Assembly: GCF_003226555.1 (NCBI RefSeq)
Contig: NZ_QKQS01000023.1
Location: forward strand, 625,263 to 689,262
DNA length: 64,000 nt
Origin: Rhodopseudomonas palustris
GTDB lineage: Bacteria; Pseudomonadota; Alphaproteobacteria; Rhizobiales; Xanthobacteraceae
Reading direction: 5' to 3'
Numbering within the stretch: position 1 is the stretch's first letter; the number at the start of each line of letters is the position of its first letter. The position numbers and the translations under genes are program-made. Of the stretch, positions 45,072 to 54,768 are shown in pieces. The notes below the pieces were generated by a model. That model was not told where the DNA came from. It was given only the letters and a program-made list of their open reading frames with translations, and searched no databases.

Positions 45072-46865
45072 TTATGTCAGGGGCACGGATCGGACGGCAT
45101 CCGAATCGAGAGGCGCGTAGTTGCCGCTAGGGACCGTCTGCCGGATCCCCCAACGCTTAGCAAGCAACGAAAGGTGACGGTCTTGGCGGCTTCGGTAGAC
45201 ACTGACATCCCAATCCGGGAGTTCACTTAATTCCTGTACACTTGCGTATGTCGCTCTTTTTTTGCCTGCGCTTGTCTCGCCGAGACCAAAATAGACTTTT
45301 CGCTTCTGAAGGAAGGGAAGATTCGACGCTGATGAATTCTTACGCGACGTCAGTAAGACAAGATTGCCTATCGTGTCCGTGATCGCTTCTCGCTCGTCTG
45401 AGTCGAAGCACCCCCACTCGCCTTGGGCGGGCGTCTGCGGCAGTATGTGTTCGACCGTTTTCTGTCCTATCCACACGACGACCTGTTCGGACAGCAATCG
45501 ATCGAGGCGTTCAAGAACGGCGCGAGTGACCCTGACGGGGAACTTGCTATAGATTTTGCCGCTTAGGGCCGCCCACGCATCGTCGTTCTCCTCCGCCGTC
45601 GCCACCAGCTTGCTTGCAAGCTCCTCATGCGGCGCCGCGAGAGCACCTATGATTTCGCCGTAACGGTTCATCCGCTGCGTGTCGTAGCGACGCCCGAGCT
45701 GCATTATCCACGCGAGACCTTCCAGCTTTAGAAGTATCGAAAGAAGCCTTTCGGAAGCGCCGAACTGCATCGCAGCGGCGAGTGCCACAGGGATCCAGTC
45801 TTTATTGGGAACCAGGCGGAGCCCCGCCAAGACCTCGGAAAATTCGCTTTGAAGATCAGGCGGAAAGTCTGCTCCAAGGCCATCGACGATCTCTGCAAAC
45901 CAGCGTTTAGCCGGAGCAAGCTCATGGTTAAGAAAGTTCTTAACGTCCTCAGGCGAGGCGTTCTTGAAGCGGGTTTCGTAGGCCTCACTTAGAGAACTTC
46001 GGTTCTTACCCTTCTCCCGTATGAACCTGAGGCTCTCCAGCAAATTTTCAAAATCATTGCGACCGAGGTCGGTCTCGAATTCGCGCCACCTGGCGGCCTG
46101 GTGCTTGATGTCAGCTTGATCCTTGAACTTTCCGAGCAAGTCCGCCTTGATGACGTCCGCGTTGGACAAATCGAGCCCGCGGTCGTTTAACACCCTGAAG
46201 ATCCTCAAGGCCGCACCGCGCGATTCCGTGGAGACCACGACGAGCACGCAATTATTCAACAAGAAGCTGACAAGACGCTGGCGATCCTCGATGGCCATCT
46301 CAAGGACGCGATTGCGTAGCGCAACAGCGTTGCCCCACATCAACCTCTGCGCTTCATTCTTCGGATCGTGCGCCGGCGCCGGCTTGCAGGTAGCCCCCGG
46401 ATCCTGAATCGCTTCACGAAAGAATATGCGGTCCTCAAAATGGGGAAGCACTCTCACCGACTCGACCTGTTTTTTGAACAGGTTCGGTTTGATGTATACC
46501 GCGCCTCCAATAGCTTCGAGAGCATCCTGATTAGTCTCTATATCCCGTAAAACAGCCGCCAGTATGGTGAGCGTCGTGAGGCGCTGCTGACCATCAACGA
46601 CCTGACCAATGGTCTCTTTTTGCGGCCGTATCAGGACGATACTTCCGAGGAAGTACGGCTCGTCTCCGCCGGCATTCATCGCCTCCCGCAAATCTTCAAC
46701 CAACTGGAGAGCTTCATCCGAAGTCCAGGCATATGGCCGCTGATAAGGAGGTATCTCATGAATGAACTTGTCGCCCAATACTTCCGCAACCGTATGTTCC
46801 TCGGCATGTATCACGTTATTGAGTCCTTGGTTTTGCGATTCTCGTCCCTTTTCGGCAGCGAGCAT
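45072..46865 (-). CDS. DUF262-DUF1524 protein (GmrSD-like, type IV restriction)
   Basis: A 597-residue fusion. The N-terminal DUF262 domain has IPPYQRPYAWT and VVDGQQRLTTL (about residue 90), the nucleotide-binding signature of GmrS. The C-terminal DUF1524 domain has the His-Me nuclease pattern TVEHILPQTP and TIGNLVLLTSRKNSSASNLPF (about 500-550). Fused GmrSD enzymes cut glucosylated-hydroxymethylcytosine phage DNA in an NTP-dependent way; modified-base specificity here is not known. The gene starts 45 bases after the helicase-Vsr stop (or eight with a TTG at 46901), so the two are probably one operon. Confidence 0.85.
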   Translation of the reverse strand: MLAAEKGRESQNQGLNNVIHAEEHTVAEVLGDKFIHEIPPYQRPYAWTSDEALQLVEDLREAMNAGGDEPYFLGSIVLIRPQKETIGQVVDGQQRLTTLTILAAVLRDIETNQDALEAIGGAVYIKPNLFKKQVESVRVLPHFEDRIFFREAIQDPGATCKPAPAHDPKNEAQRLMWGNAVALRNRVLEMAIEDRQRLVSFLLNNCVLVVVSTESRGAALRIFRVLNDRGLDLSNADVIKADLLGKFKDQADIKHQAARWREFETDLGRNDFENLLESLRFIREKGKNRSSLSEAYETRFKNASPEDVKNFLNHELAPAKRWFAEIVDGLGADFPPDLQSEFSEVLAGLRLVPNKDWIPVALAAAMQFGASERLLSILLKLEGLAWIMQLGRRYDTQRMNRYGEIIGALAAPHEELASKLVATAEENDDAWAALSGKIYSKFPVRVTRAVLERLDRLLSEQVVVWIGQKTVEHILPQTPAQGEWGCFDSDEREAITDTIGNLVLLTSRKNSSASNLPFLQKRKVYFGLGETSAGKKRATYASVQELSELPDWDVSVYRSRQDRHLSLLAKRWGIRQTVPSGNYAPLDSDAVRSVPLT

Positions 46866-46909
46866 TTGAGCGAGGGCGTCACCCCCGTCTCGGCTCCTCA
46901 ATGCCGTCG

Positions 46910-49900
46910 CTAATTCAGCCGAATTCCCTCTTTGGCGGCCCGCACGATCAGCACACGTCGACTCTGACCACCATCTTCGATCTCTATCTCGTCTTCCTCG
47001 CTGAAACCGACCATCTGCCTTCCGAACGCGGTGCCAACACTGATCACACCATTGACCGGATCATGCCTGTCTTGGCTCAACACGAAGCTGGCTGTTTTGT
47101 TATCATCGAGATAGCGAACTACGATGCGGTCCCCAACCTCGATGCCCCCCTCAGGCCGCTCCCGTGCCTTGCTAACTTCGCCCGACGAATGCCTTGATTG
47201 TATTCTCGCATCAACGACCCGTTGCTCGGCGTAGCGCTCCGAAGGAGACTCGATGGTCATTGGGCGAATGCCGTTCGAGTCTAGGATCTGGAAAAGATCG
47301 GCCATGCAGCCATCCGGGTCGACGATAAAGCTCGACGCCCAACAGCGCCAGAATCGCCAGCCGACGCGCTCAAGCACGCGCTGTCTAGACATATCGTCGG
47401 CCCATTTTTCAGCGCCATGATACTTATCGCCATCGCACTCAATCGCCAGCCGGCGGTCCCCGGCTCCTTCGACCACCAAGTCGATCTTGAACCCCATGGC
47501 ACCGACCTGCGGGGTGACTCGATATCCGCGGTCAACGAGTCGACCCAACACGGCCCGTTCGAAGTCGGAATCGCACAACGAAGCCAAGTCTCCCGCGGCA
47601 CGTTGGCTGCCCTTCATGGGATCCCGAAAATGCCGAATGACCTTCGCTTTCAAGTCTTCGGGTTTGAGTTCTTCCTCGCGGACGGACCTCACCAAGTAGA
47701 GCCGGTCCCGCGCACGTGACATTGCGACGTTGAAGCGCTGTTCGAAGTGAAGGGCGGTCTGCGATTGCTTGTGTGCCGGATCAGCCACCATTGAAAGGAA
47801 GACGATATCGCGCTCGTTTCCCTGGAACGTCGCGCTGTCGCCGCATGCGATCTTGTGGCGGAGAAAAATCTCCTCGCCAACGGCATCGAGCAGCATGCGG
47901 TTGATCAAGGCTGCCTGCTTCGAACCGATCAACGAGATGACGCCGATGCTGCGCCAACGGTCACCCTCTCCTATCCGAGATAGCGAGGGGTTCTCAATAA
48001 TGTTGAGGACCTCTGAGACGACGACCTCCGCCTCCCGGTGATTGACCTTGTCGCCGGTCCGTTCGCCATCGGGCACGTAGATATCCACCAAAGGAGGATC
48101 TATGCGCTCATGAGTCGTCGGAATGCGCAATGGAACAAGCGCCTCGGTGTAAAACTGCGTCGAGAACCGGATAATGGGCTCGACGCACCTGAAGTGCTCT
48201 CGCAGCATAACGAACTTGTCTGGAAACATCACCTTGGCAAGGTCGTACAGCGATGCTCCCGGCAACAGCAATGTCTTGAATGGTTGATTGGTCAGGAAGG
48301 TCCGCTCAAGACGTTCGATCTTCGCGTTGTCGATAAACGCGGCGGTCGGACTGACCTGTTTGTCATCCCCGACGACAAGGATCTTGCGCCCGCGGAGGAG
48401 AGCCGTCACCTCCTTGATATCGGACTGCGACGCCTCGTCCATGATGACGAGATCGAAGGTACCCAACTCGCCCGAAAGCTGCTCAGCGACGCGCCAGGAT
48501 GGCATGATCCAGCACGGCACTCCATCGTAACAGGCCGCCATCGCTTTGCGAGCGTCACGACGGTGGCGCATGGCGCCCTTGCCAGTGCCCTTTCCTACCT
48601 TTCTCAAGGCGGTCGCGAACATCATCAAGGCTGCGCGGACTTGACCGTTCATCGAACTGGCGAGAGCATAAAAAGTGCGTTCGCGGACGAGCTGTTGGAA
48701 GCTCTTCGCGACGGTCTCTTCGAGCCTGGAACGTTCCGCCGCGAGGCTACCGAGGGCGCCACGCTGATCAAGCGACGACAGATAGCTCTGAGCGGCGCCC
48801 CAGTTCCATGCCTCACGCCAGTCGGAAGGGATCTGGAGATCCTGGCCGTCTGAGGCAGCTATGTCGCGTAGCTTGGCGGCCCAGGCAGGGGCGCCGGCGA
48901 ATTCGAGGTTGTCCGCGACTTCCCGCACAGTCTCGAAATGGGAGCGGTGATGGGCGAGGTCATCGATCGCCTGTAGCAGCTTTGTCCAGGTATCTTCCAC
49001 GCGCGCTTCAGGCAGGCCGGCCTTCCCGACGACATCGTCTAGAAAAGACTTCGCCAGTCGACCGAACTTTCCTCCACTTTCTCCGAAAAGCTCGGAGAGC
49101 CGTGCGACTTCCTGTTTCGCGGCAGCGAGCCGAACCGCTGCGATAGCATTCCGGAGCGTCGTCCGGATGGATCGCAACTTCGCTTCATCAGGCCATAATC
49201 CCGTCGTGTCACCAATGGCCACGTCGCGCAGCCCGGCCTGAAGGCCGTCATGGATTCCCGGTGCGACAATGAGCGTGCCCTCCAGCGCATCCGCAAGTTC
49301 GGAGAGTTGTCGAGGCACATCTATGCCGACACCCGCTGCGGCAAGCTCTGGCACCAGTCCATTCCATCGAAGACGTAGATCGGTGAAACGCCTGCGCCAG
49401 GCCACGTAATCGCGGACGTGCGACCATTCCTCGGAGCTGGAGGGGGGCCGCGAAAGGATGCGGATTGCTTCGAGGGCTGGCCGGAAGGCCCTTTCCTTGA
49501 AGGCGAATAGGCCGAACACTTTGTCGCCGGCGGCACAACGCGCGATCAAGTCTTCCAATTCCGGAGACACATCGTCCTGCACCGTGACCGGCGTCTGCAA
49601 ATACTTGAAGTGCTCTGAGACGATTGATTTGGCATCCGGCAAGAACGACCGCAGCGCCTGCATCACAGGGTCGTCCTTGTTCAACTGCGCGGCCGTGCAT
49701 ATTGAACGTAGAAACGGAAAACGTTCCAGATAACGGCAGGCGTCGAGCAGAATGTCGAGCGCCTCCGCAGCAAGCTCGGCCTTCTCGAGTGCTTCCACCG
49801 AATGCAGCCGCAGGACGAGCGAAGAATCCTTAGCGGCCTCCGCGTTCAGCGCGTCGGCTCGCTGGATGTCCAGATGGAGGTTAGCAAGCGCGCGTCCACT

Positions 49901-52015
49901 GGGCAGGTCAGCTACCGACGGCAGGTCGGCGCGTAGATGCTCGATGCGTGCGCCCAGCGCGAGCCTGGCGTCGCGGATCCGAGCGAGGTCGTCATCATCG
50001 AAGGCTGCATTCGCTGAAAATACGGCTGGCCGATCAACGAACCATGAATATTTGTCGCCGCTCGCAACGACCGCCGCTGCCAATTCGGCTGGTCGCAGAT
50101 CGCTGCCAGGGACAACCGAAAGTTGTTTCTCCGCAAGCTGGCCGATCTCGTCGTCGATCTCGACAATCCGCCTGCGCATACCGATGATCGAATTCTCCAG
50201 ATCGCGAATTAGTCGGAGTTGTTCGCCTGGACGGATACTCTCGATTATCGATTGGAGGAGACGGACCGCCCCTTCGAGTTGCTTGAATCCTTCCTTTTCC
50301 AACGTCGTGATACTGATAGCTAGATCGCGCACTTCGGGCGGCAGCTGATCGCGCAGCACTGCGAGCGCGGGCTCGCCGTGGGAAACGACGAGTACGCGGC
50401 GGCCAAGCGCCAGATAGTGGCAAATAATGTTCGATATTGTATGAGTCTTACCTGTCCCAGGCGGCCCCTGGACTACGACGCCGTCGTTCTCCTCCAGCCT
50501 TCTGACGATCTCGACCTGTTCGTCGTTAAATGGTTTGGGGAAGAACAGGTCGCCGAGCGGCGCGCTAGGTTCGTCTATGACTCCCGATTCTGACAAGCCT
50601 CCCAAAGAGCCTGTCAACGAGCCCCACCGATTGGTCCTTGAAGGTGCCGGGCCCATTACCAAAGTACGTGATGGCCCCGGAAGGTCGCCGGGCGAGAGTT
50701 CAATTGCGTGCTTGAGATTCGCAATGTCCTGAAGGAGGAAGTTGTCAGATCGCTTTCGTGCCGCCACGACCCAGCGGTCGGTAACGACGAGGTTCTGTGT
50801 CGCCGGGCGCGGGGGTACCGTGGGCTCAATGCGCTCGCTGTCCGGAAGATAGATGCCTTCAGAATCCAGTCGCGTCTGGCAAGCCCGCAGAACGACTTCG
50901 AAGCTTTCCCGCTCGAACGGGTTCACGCCCGGGTCCTCATCGACGACCGAAAGCGCCCGACGGGCGGCATCCTGAGCCATGGGGACGCCGTCGATCTTGA
51001 GTTCGTCGTAGGGTCGCAGGTTTACGGTCGCCGGTGCCTGCCGTGGACGGATTCTGATTGTGCCCGCCGCGGCTTCGTCGATTTCTATTTCAACCAATCG
51101 TTCGATCAGCGGCAGATCGATCAGCGTGCCTTCAATCATCCAGCGCGAAAGACCGATCCCCCAGACCAACTCGATTGCCTGTTCCGCGCCGCCCAACTCG
51201 GACAGCTGGGCAACCTCGAACAGCTTTTGATAGAGAGCGATCGATCGTCTGCGCGGCTGCTCGGCGACAGCCCATGGCAACCAAGACTGCGAGATGTAAT
51301 TTTCAGTCTCAGTGGCTATCTCCGGCCAATCTTCCAACGGTAAGCGAACGTCGAACTGACCTCTCGCGCCTGCCGCGAAAGACTCCGCGCAGTCCTCCGC
51401 CCGCGCTCGCCCTGAGGCCAGGAGCGCATCGCATTCACTTTGGGGGACGGTAATCAGCGCGTGGCCGAGCGACACCGGCGCCTTTTCGGGGTCCGGTGAC
51501 AGATCAATCCAGAACGCCAACCAATTGGGGGGCATAGGCGGGTCATGGCGCCTAAGCCGCTCCATGCTCAGCCAAATTGGACCATCGTCGTCAGTCAAAT
51601 CGTGGGTGACACCCGGCAGCGCATGAAATTCATGTTCGTGAAACGCATAGGTCTGGCCGTTAGCGAGGCGATACTCGGAAAGCCGGCACGCCGGTCGCTC
51701 GTCCAGCTTGACGACCTGCTCGACGTAGTCGAGCAATTCCGCGAGGCGTTCTGCGGGGGCTCCGTCGGCTCCCTCTGCGCGTTCCTCTGCTCCCTTCAAG
51801 GCCGCCCCCGATCCCTCGTCGCATTTCGCCCAAATCATCCGCTGCAATAATCGAAACTCGGCGCCCCTTACAACTTTGTCGAGAAGAAGCGGTCCGACTT
51901 TCGTTATGAGGCGGGGCGCTTGAGGAGGAAGACACCTGCATCGAGATGTTTTCTGACGCGGTGTTGAAAGAGATCGGCTTCGTGGCTCAGCTATATGAGG
52001 ACGGCAGATGCGCAA
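46910..52015 (-). CDS. Giant SF1 helicase with Vsr-type nuclease and GreA C-terminal-like domain
   Basis: A protein of about 1700 residues. Residues 1-500 are unassigned. Walker A is VVQGPPGTGKTHTIS (about 515-530). An insertion of about 650 residues with long helices precedes motif II, DLVIMDEASQ (about 1190), then VVGDDKQVSP, and motif VI AMSRARDRLYLV (about 1434). A Vsr/DUF559-like nuclease follows (FKIDLVVEG, LAIECDGDKYHG, VGWRFWRCWAS, about 1500-1570). Residues 1610-1701 resemble the GreA/GreB C-terminal domain (VGDRIVVRYLD, GVISVGTAFGRQMVG, DEIEIE). The start is uncertain: the open frame has no early ATG, and a TTG at 52015 gives an odd Arg-rich leader. It probably acts on foreign nucleic acid. 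Confidence 0.82.
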   Translation of the reverse strand: MRICRPHIAEPRSRSLSTPRQKTSRCRCLPPQAPRLITKVGPLLLDKVVRGAEFRLLQRMIWAKCDEGSGAALKGAEERAEGADGAPAERLAELLDYVEQVVKLDERPACRLSEYRLANGQTYAFHEHEFHALPGVTHDLTDDDGPIWLSMERLRRHDPPMPPNWLAFWIDLSPDPEKAPVSLGHALITVPQSECDALLASGRARAEDCAESFAAGARGQFDVRLPLEDWPEIATETENYISQSWLPWAVAEQPRRRSIALYQKLFEVAQLSELGGAEQAIELVWGIGLSRWMIEGTLIDLPLIERLVEIEIDEAAAGTIRIRPRQAPATVNLRPYDELKIDGVPMAQDAARRALSVVDEDPGVNPFERESFEVVLRACQTRLDSEGIYLPDSERIEPTVPPRPATQNLVVTDRWVVAARKRSDNFLLQDIANLKHAIELSPGDLPGPSRTLVMGPAPSRTNRWGSLTGSLGGLSESGVIDEPSAPLGDLFFPKPFNDEQVEIVRRLEENDGVVVQGPPGTGKTHTISNIICHYLALGRRVLVVSHGEPALAVLRDQLPPEVRDLAISITTLEKEGFKQLEGAVRLLQSIIESIRPGEQLRLIRDLENSIIGMRRRIVEIDDEIGQLAEKQLSVVPGSDLRPAELAAAVVASGDKYSWFVDRPAVFSANAAFDDDDLARIRDARLALGARIEHLRADLPSVADLPSGRALANLHLDIQRADALNAEAAKDSSLVLRLHSVEALEKAELAAEALDILLDACRYLERFPFLRSICTAAQLNKDDPVMQALRSFLPDAKSIVSEHFKYLQTPVTVQDDVSPELEDLIARCAAGDKVFGLFAFKERAFRPALEAIRILSRPPSSSEEWSHVRDYVAWRRRFTDLRLRWNGLVPELAAAGVGIDVPRQLSELADALEGTLIVAPGIHDGLQAGLRDVAIGDTTGLWPDEAKLRSIRTTLRNAIAAVRLAAAKQEVARLSELFGESGGKFGRLAKSFLDDVVGKAGLPEARVEDTWTKLLQAIDDLAHHRSHFETVREVADNLEFAGAPAWAAKLRDIAASDGQDLQIPSDWREAWNWGAAQSYLSSLDQRGALGSLAAERSRLEETVAKSFQQLVRERTFYALASSMNGQVRAALMMFATALRKVGKGTGKGAMRHRRDARKAMAACYDGVPCWIMPSWRVAEQLSGELGTFDLVIMDEASQSDIKEVTALLRGRKILVVGDDKQVSPTAAFIDNAKIERLERTFLTNQPFKTLLLPGASLYDLAKVMFPDKFVMLREHFRCVEPIIRFSTQFYTEALVPLRIPTTHERIDPPLVDIYVPDGERTGDKVNHREAEVVVSEVLNIIENPSLSRIGEGDRWRSIGVISLIGSKQAALINRMLLDAVGEEIFLRHKIACGDSATFQGNERDIVFLSMVADPAHKQSQTALHFEQRFNVAMSRARDRLYLVRSVREEELKPEDLKAKVIRHFRDPMKGSQRAAGDLASLCDSDFERAVLGRLVDRGYRVTPQVGAMGFKIDLVVEGAGDRRLAIECDGDKYHGAEKWADDMSRQRVLERVGWRFWRCWASSFIVDPDGCMADLFQILDSNGIRPMTIESPSERYAEQRVVDARIQSRHSSGEVSKARERPEGGIEVGDRIVVRYLDDNKTASFVLSQDRHDPVNGVISVGTAFGRQMVGFSEEDEIEIEDGGQSRRVLIVRAAKEGIRLN

Positions 52016-52173
52016 AGTTCGATGCCGTCATCAGTGCCCTGATGATGAAAGCCGCAGGCGTTGATATAAGATTGAATGCCGCGGAGGTGCTACACCGCGG
52101 TGCTCCACCGCTCCATTCTCGGCGGCTCTCTAAGTGGCTGATTTTGAAGGACTTCTTCGCTATACCAAATTAA

Positions 52174-52263
52174 TGGCGGAGAGGGAGGGATTCGAACCCC
52201 CGATAGGCTTGCACCTATGCCGCATTTCGAGTGCGGTGCATTCAACCACTCTGCCACCTCTCC
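52174..52263 (-). tRNA. tRNA-Ser (anticodon CGA)
   Basis: A 90-base class II tRNA with encoded CCA. Acceptor arms GGAGAGG (52257-52263) and CCTCTCC pair, the anticodon stem CCGCA/TGCGG holds loop CTCGAAA (anticodon CGA), a long variable arm and the TTCGAAT T-loop are present. It reads UCG codons. Its 3' end is the right attachment site of the island. Confidence 0.95.
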
Positions 52264-52305
52264 TGGTGCCAAAAGCGGGCGATTCACGCCCGGTGGTCGG
52301 GGCGT

Positions 52306-52334
52306 GTTCTAGGCGAGGCGGGGCGGATGCACAA
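52306..52334 (-). promoter_or_regulatory. Candidate promoter of tRNA-Ser
   Basis: On the minus strand TTGTGC (52329-52334) and TAGAAC (52306-52311) are 17 bases apart, 43 bases upstream of the tRNA 5' end. This fits a housekeeping sigma promoter. Confidence 0.45.
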
Positions 52335-52464
52335 GGTGGGTCTGAAGATTTGCCGGCCATGACCGTGCCGCCACGGCGACCGGCCCGACCCGCACGGCCG
52401 GCCCCCGCCGGCCAAGACTGGCAACCGGTCCGGTGGACCGATGCCAGCCGGCCCGGTCGGCCGC

Positions 52465-53604
52465 TCAAGCCTTTTCTTTCCGCTCCTTCTTGTCCTTGTC
52501 TTTTTCCTTCTCCCGCTCCTTCTTCGGCTTGTCCTTGTCCTTGGACTTGCGGTTGGTGAAGCGGGCGTTGCCGAGGCCGGTGCCAATCGTCAGCACGCCC
52601 CAGCGCTCGAATTCCTGCATGAACGGCACCTCGCTGAGGCCCTGGGCGACACCGTCATTGTGCATCAGGATCGCGGTGTCGTGCCTGCCGATCGTCGGGA
52701 TTCCTTCGAGCAGGCTGCGCGGCAGATGGAATTTGCTGCTCTCCCAATTGCCGGGCAGGTTCTGGGCGCCCTTTTCGATGCTGCCGTCGGCGTTGATCAC
52801 GCCCGGACAGGAAATGCCGATGAACGGCGCCAGCTTGAAGCCTTCGTCCTCGGCGTCCGAGATCAGCTCCTTGAGCATCCGGGTCAGCCGCTTGACCGTA
52901 GCTTCGCGCGTCGGCTCGTCGTCCGCGTGCCGCCACAGATCGGACTTCCAGACAGAGGCCTTCGACAGGTCCGGCGCCTTCTTCCAGGCGGTCTCGACCA
53001 CACCGCAGCGGATGTTGGAGCCCCCAATATCGACCGCCAGGATGCTGTCATGCGCTTCGAAGATCCAAGACGGCGCCAGATGCAGGCAGCCGATCAGCCC
53101 GGCCTCGTCGGGGTGAAATCGGATCGGCACCAGATCGATCTTATATCCTTCGGATCGCAGCAGGATTTCGGTCCGCGCGATGGCGATTTCACCGAGCCGG
53201 CTCTGCCGGAAGCCACCCCCGACCACGATGCACTCGGTATCGGCCCAGACCTTGGTCTTTAGAAACCGCTTGGTGACGTAAGCAAGCTCTTGGGCGAAGT
53301 CTTCAATCGCACTGTGCACCAGCGCCGCGGCGCCGGCGTCGTCTCCAGTCAGCACCTTGTCGAGCATGCTCTTGGAGATGTCATCGGTCGCGGTGTCGCC
53401 GAACGGATCGGCGCCGGACTTGCGGAGCGGCTTGCGCCAGGAATCGAGGATCCGCTGAAATGCACCCTTGCTGGCGCGATCGCCGAGAAAGCCGTCGTCG
53501 TCCTTCAGCTCGATGTTGTAGGTGTCGACGTCCACCGACGGCAGCCGCGCCGCACCGTGGACGGCGATGCCCGCAGTCGTCGTGGCCAGCGTATCCTCAG
53601 CCAT
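52465..53604 (-). CDS. ROK/glucokinase-like protein with charged C-terminal tail
   Basis: A 379-residue protein. The central ATPase signature LAVDIGGSNIRCGVVE (about residue 185) and PFIGISCPGVINADGSI (about 265), then MHNDGVAQGL and LTIGTGLGNARF, mark the sugar-kinase/HSP70-like fold of the ROK family. The N-terminal 180 residues are unusual for ROK proteins and have an unassigned domain with VVGGGFRQSRLGEIAI. The last 30 residues are almost all Lys, Glu, Asp and Arg. GGGGGGAG lies before the ATG at 53604. The sugar substrate is unknown; a regulatory role is also possible. Confidence 0.75.
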   Translation of the reverse strand: MAEDTLATTTAGIAVHGAARLPSVDVDTYNIELKDDDGFLGDRASKGAFQRILDSWRKPLRKSGADPFGDTATDDISKSMLDKVLTGDDAGAAALVHSAIEDFAQELAYVTKRFLKTKVWADTECIVVGGGFRQSRLGEIAIARTEILLRSEGYKIDLVPIRFHPDEAGLIGCLHLAPSWIFEAHDSILAVDIGGSNIRCGVVETAWKKAPDLSKASVWKSDLWRHADDEPTREATVKRLTRMLKELISDAEDEGFKLAPFIGISCPGVINADGSIEKGAQNLPGNWESSKFHLPRSLLEGIPTIGRHDTAILMHNDGVAQGLSEVPFMQEFERWGVLTIGTGLGNARFTNRKSKDKDKPKKEREKEKDKDKKERKEKA

Positions 53605-53746
53605 AGCCGCTCCCCCCGCATGAAAACCGGATGACAACGATCCGGGAACCGGTTGGTTGCATGCGCGGGACGGAGGGCGACCGAGCAACAATCGACCCCA
53701 CTGCCCGCAAATCGGCTGGTGCGAGGCGGATTCGGCCGGCCTTGTC

Positions 53747-53774
53747 TTGACTCGACGTCACCGGCCGATATAAG
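53747..53774 (+). promoter_or_regulatory. Promoter of the rplU-rpmA operon
   Basis: TTGACT (53747-53752) and TATAAG (53769-53774) are 16 bases apart, about 190 bases upstream of rplU. The long leader that follows could hold control elements; none is clear. Confidence 0.6.
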
Positions 53775-53960
53775 TCACGCACCGGCGCGGGCAGGTCTCG
53801 CGCCGCATTGTTTTTGTGCGGCCAGAGGCGAGGCTTTCGCCCGGCTCAAGTCCATCCGCACCAAAGCCGCGACGCTTCGTCGTCGCACCCCGTCATCGAC
53901 TGACCAAAAAGCCGGCCCGGGTTCACCCGAGGCCGGGATCGAACACGAAGGAAGAAAAAG

Positions 53961-54341
53961 ATGTTCGCAGTCATCAAAACCGGCGGCCGGCAGTACCGTG
54001 TCGTTCCGGAAGATGTGCTCGAAGTAGGCAAGCTCGACGGCGACGTCGGCACCATCATCCAGCTCGGCGAAGTGCTGGTGCTGGGCGGCGACACCCCGGT
54101 TCTCGGCGCGCCCACCGTGGCCGGCGCGACCGTGGCGGCCGAAGTGCTGGACCACAAGCGCGGCCCGAAGGTGATCGCGTTCAAGAAGCGCCGCCGCAAG
54201 CACTCCAAGCGCAAGCGCGGCTATCGCGACGAAATCACCGTGCTGCGGATCACCGAGATCCTCGCCGACGGCAAGCAGCCCTCGGTCGGCCCCCGCCCCA
54301 AGCGCACCAAGGCGGCCCCGGCTGCGGAAGCTGCCGAATAA
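53961..54341 (+). CDS. rplU: 50S ribosomal protein L21
   Basis: A 126-residue ribosomal protein that binds 23S rRNA. The opening MFAVIKTGGRQYRVVPEDVLEVGKLDGDVG and the basic core HKRGPKVIAFKKRRRKHSKRKRGYR match L21, with an Ala-rich tail typical of this group. A GAAGGA ribosome site precedes the ATG. It is followed by rpmA after 89 bases, the standard pairing. Confidence 0.97.
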   Translation: MFAVIKTGGRQYRVVPEDVLEVGKLDGDVGTIIQLGEVLVLGGDTPVLGAPTVAGATVAAEVLDHKRGPKVIAFKKRRRKHSKRKRGYRDEITVLRITEILADGKQPSVGPRPKRTKAAPAAEAAE

Positions 54342-54430
54342 GTCGCAGCGCGCAGCAGGCGTGACAAAAAAGCGGGATGATTCCGTAACAGGATTCATCT
54401 AAAAGGTATTTCGGATTTTGGAGACGAGCC

Positions 54431-54703
54431 ATGGCTCATAAAAAGGCGGGCGGTTCCTCGCGCAACGGACGTGATTCCGCAGGCAAGCGCCTCGGCGTCA
54501 AGACGTTTGGCGGCGAGCATGTGATTCCCGGCAACATCATTGCGCGTCAGCGCGGCACCCAGTGGCATCCCGGCCTCAACGTCGGCATGGGCACTGATCA
54601 CACCTTGTTCGCCAAGGTGGAAGGTCGCGTCGAATTCCGCGCCAAAGCCAACGGCCGCACCTACGTATCGGTACTCCCGATTGCGATGCAGGCGGCCGAA
54701 TAG
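54431..54703 (+). CDS. rpmA: 50S ribosomal protein L27
   Basis: A 90-residue ribosomal protein near the peptidyl-transferase centre. [24 protein letters not shown] and [15 protein letters not shown] are diagnostic. The N terminus starts directly with AHKK, without the cleavable extension found in Firmicutes. It is followed by a strong terminator. Confidence 0.97.
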   Translation: MAHKKAGGSSRNGRDSAGKRLGVKTFGGEHVIPGNIIARQRGTQWHPGLNVGMGTDHTLFAKVEGRVEFRAKANGRTYVSVLPIAMQAAE

Positions 54704-54768
54704 ACGGTGGACCGAAATATGTGTCCGCCGGGTCCTGTCAAACCGGCGGAGCACACGTAAGGGCTCCA

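Larger units (their letters stand above)
29954..52190. mobile_element. Genomic island integrated in tRNA-Ser(CGA)
   Basis: A 22-kb element bounded by 18-bp direct repeats, one of which is the 3' end of an intact tRNA-Ser gene, with a tyrosine integrase just inside the other end. Cargo includes Gabija, a helicase-Vsr-GreA_C protein with a DUF262 partner, an XRE regulator and several secreted proteins. No conjugation, phage structural or replication genes are seen, apart from a KfrA-like protein. The integrase is frameshifted, so the island has probably lost self-mobility. Confidence 0.85.

Noticed and set aside
51946-52173. 75-codon plus-strand frame at the right end of the island
   Set aside because: No ribosome site, runs into the attachment region, and overlaps the start of the helicase gene on the other strand.
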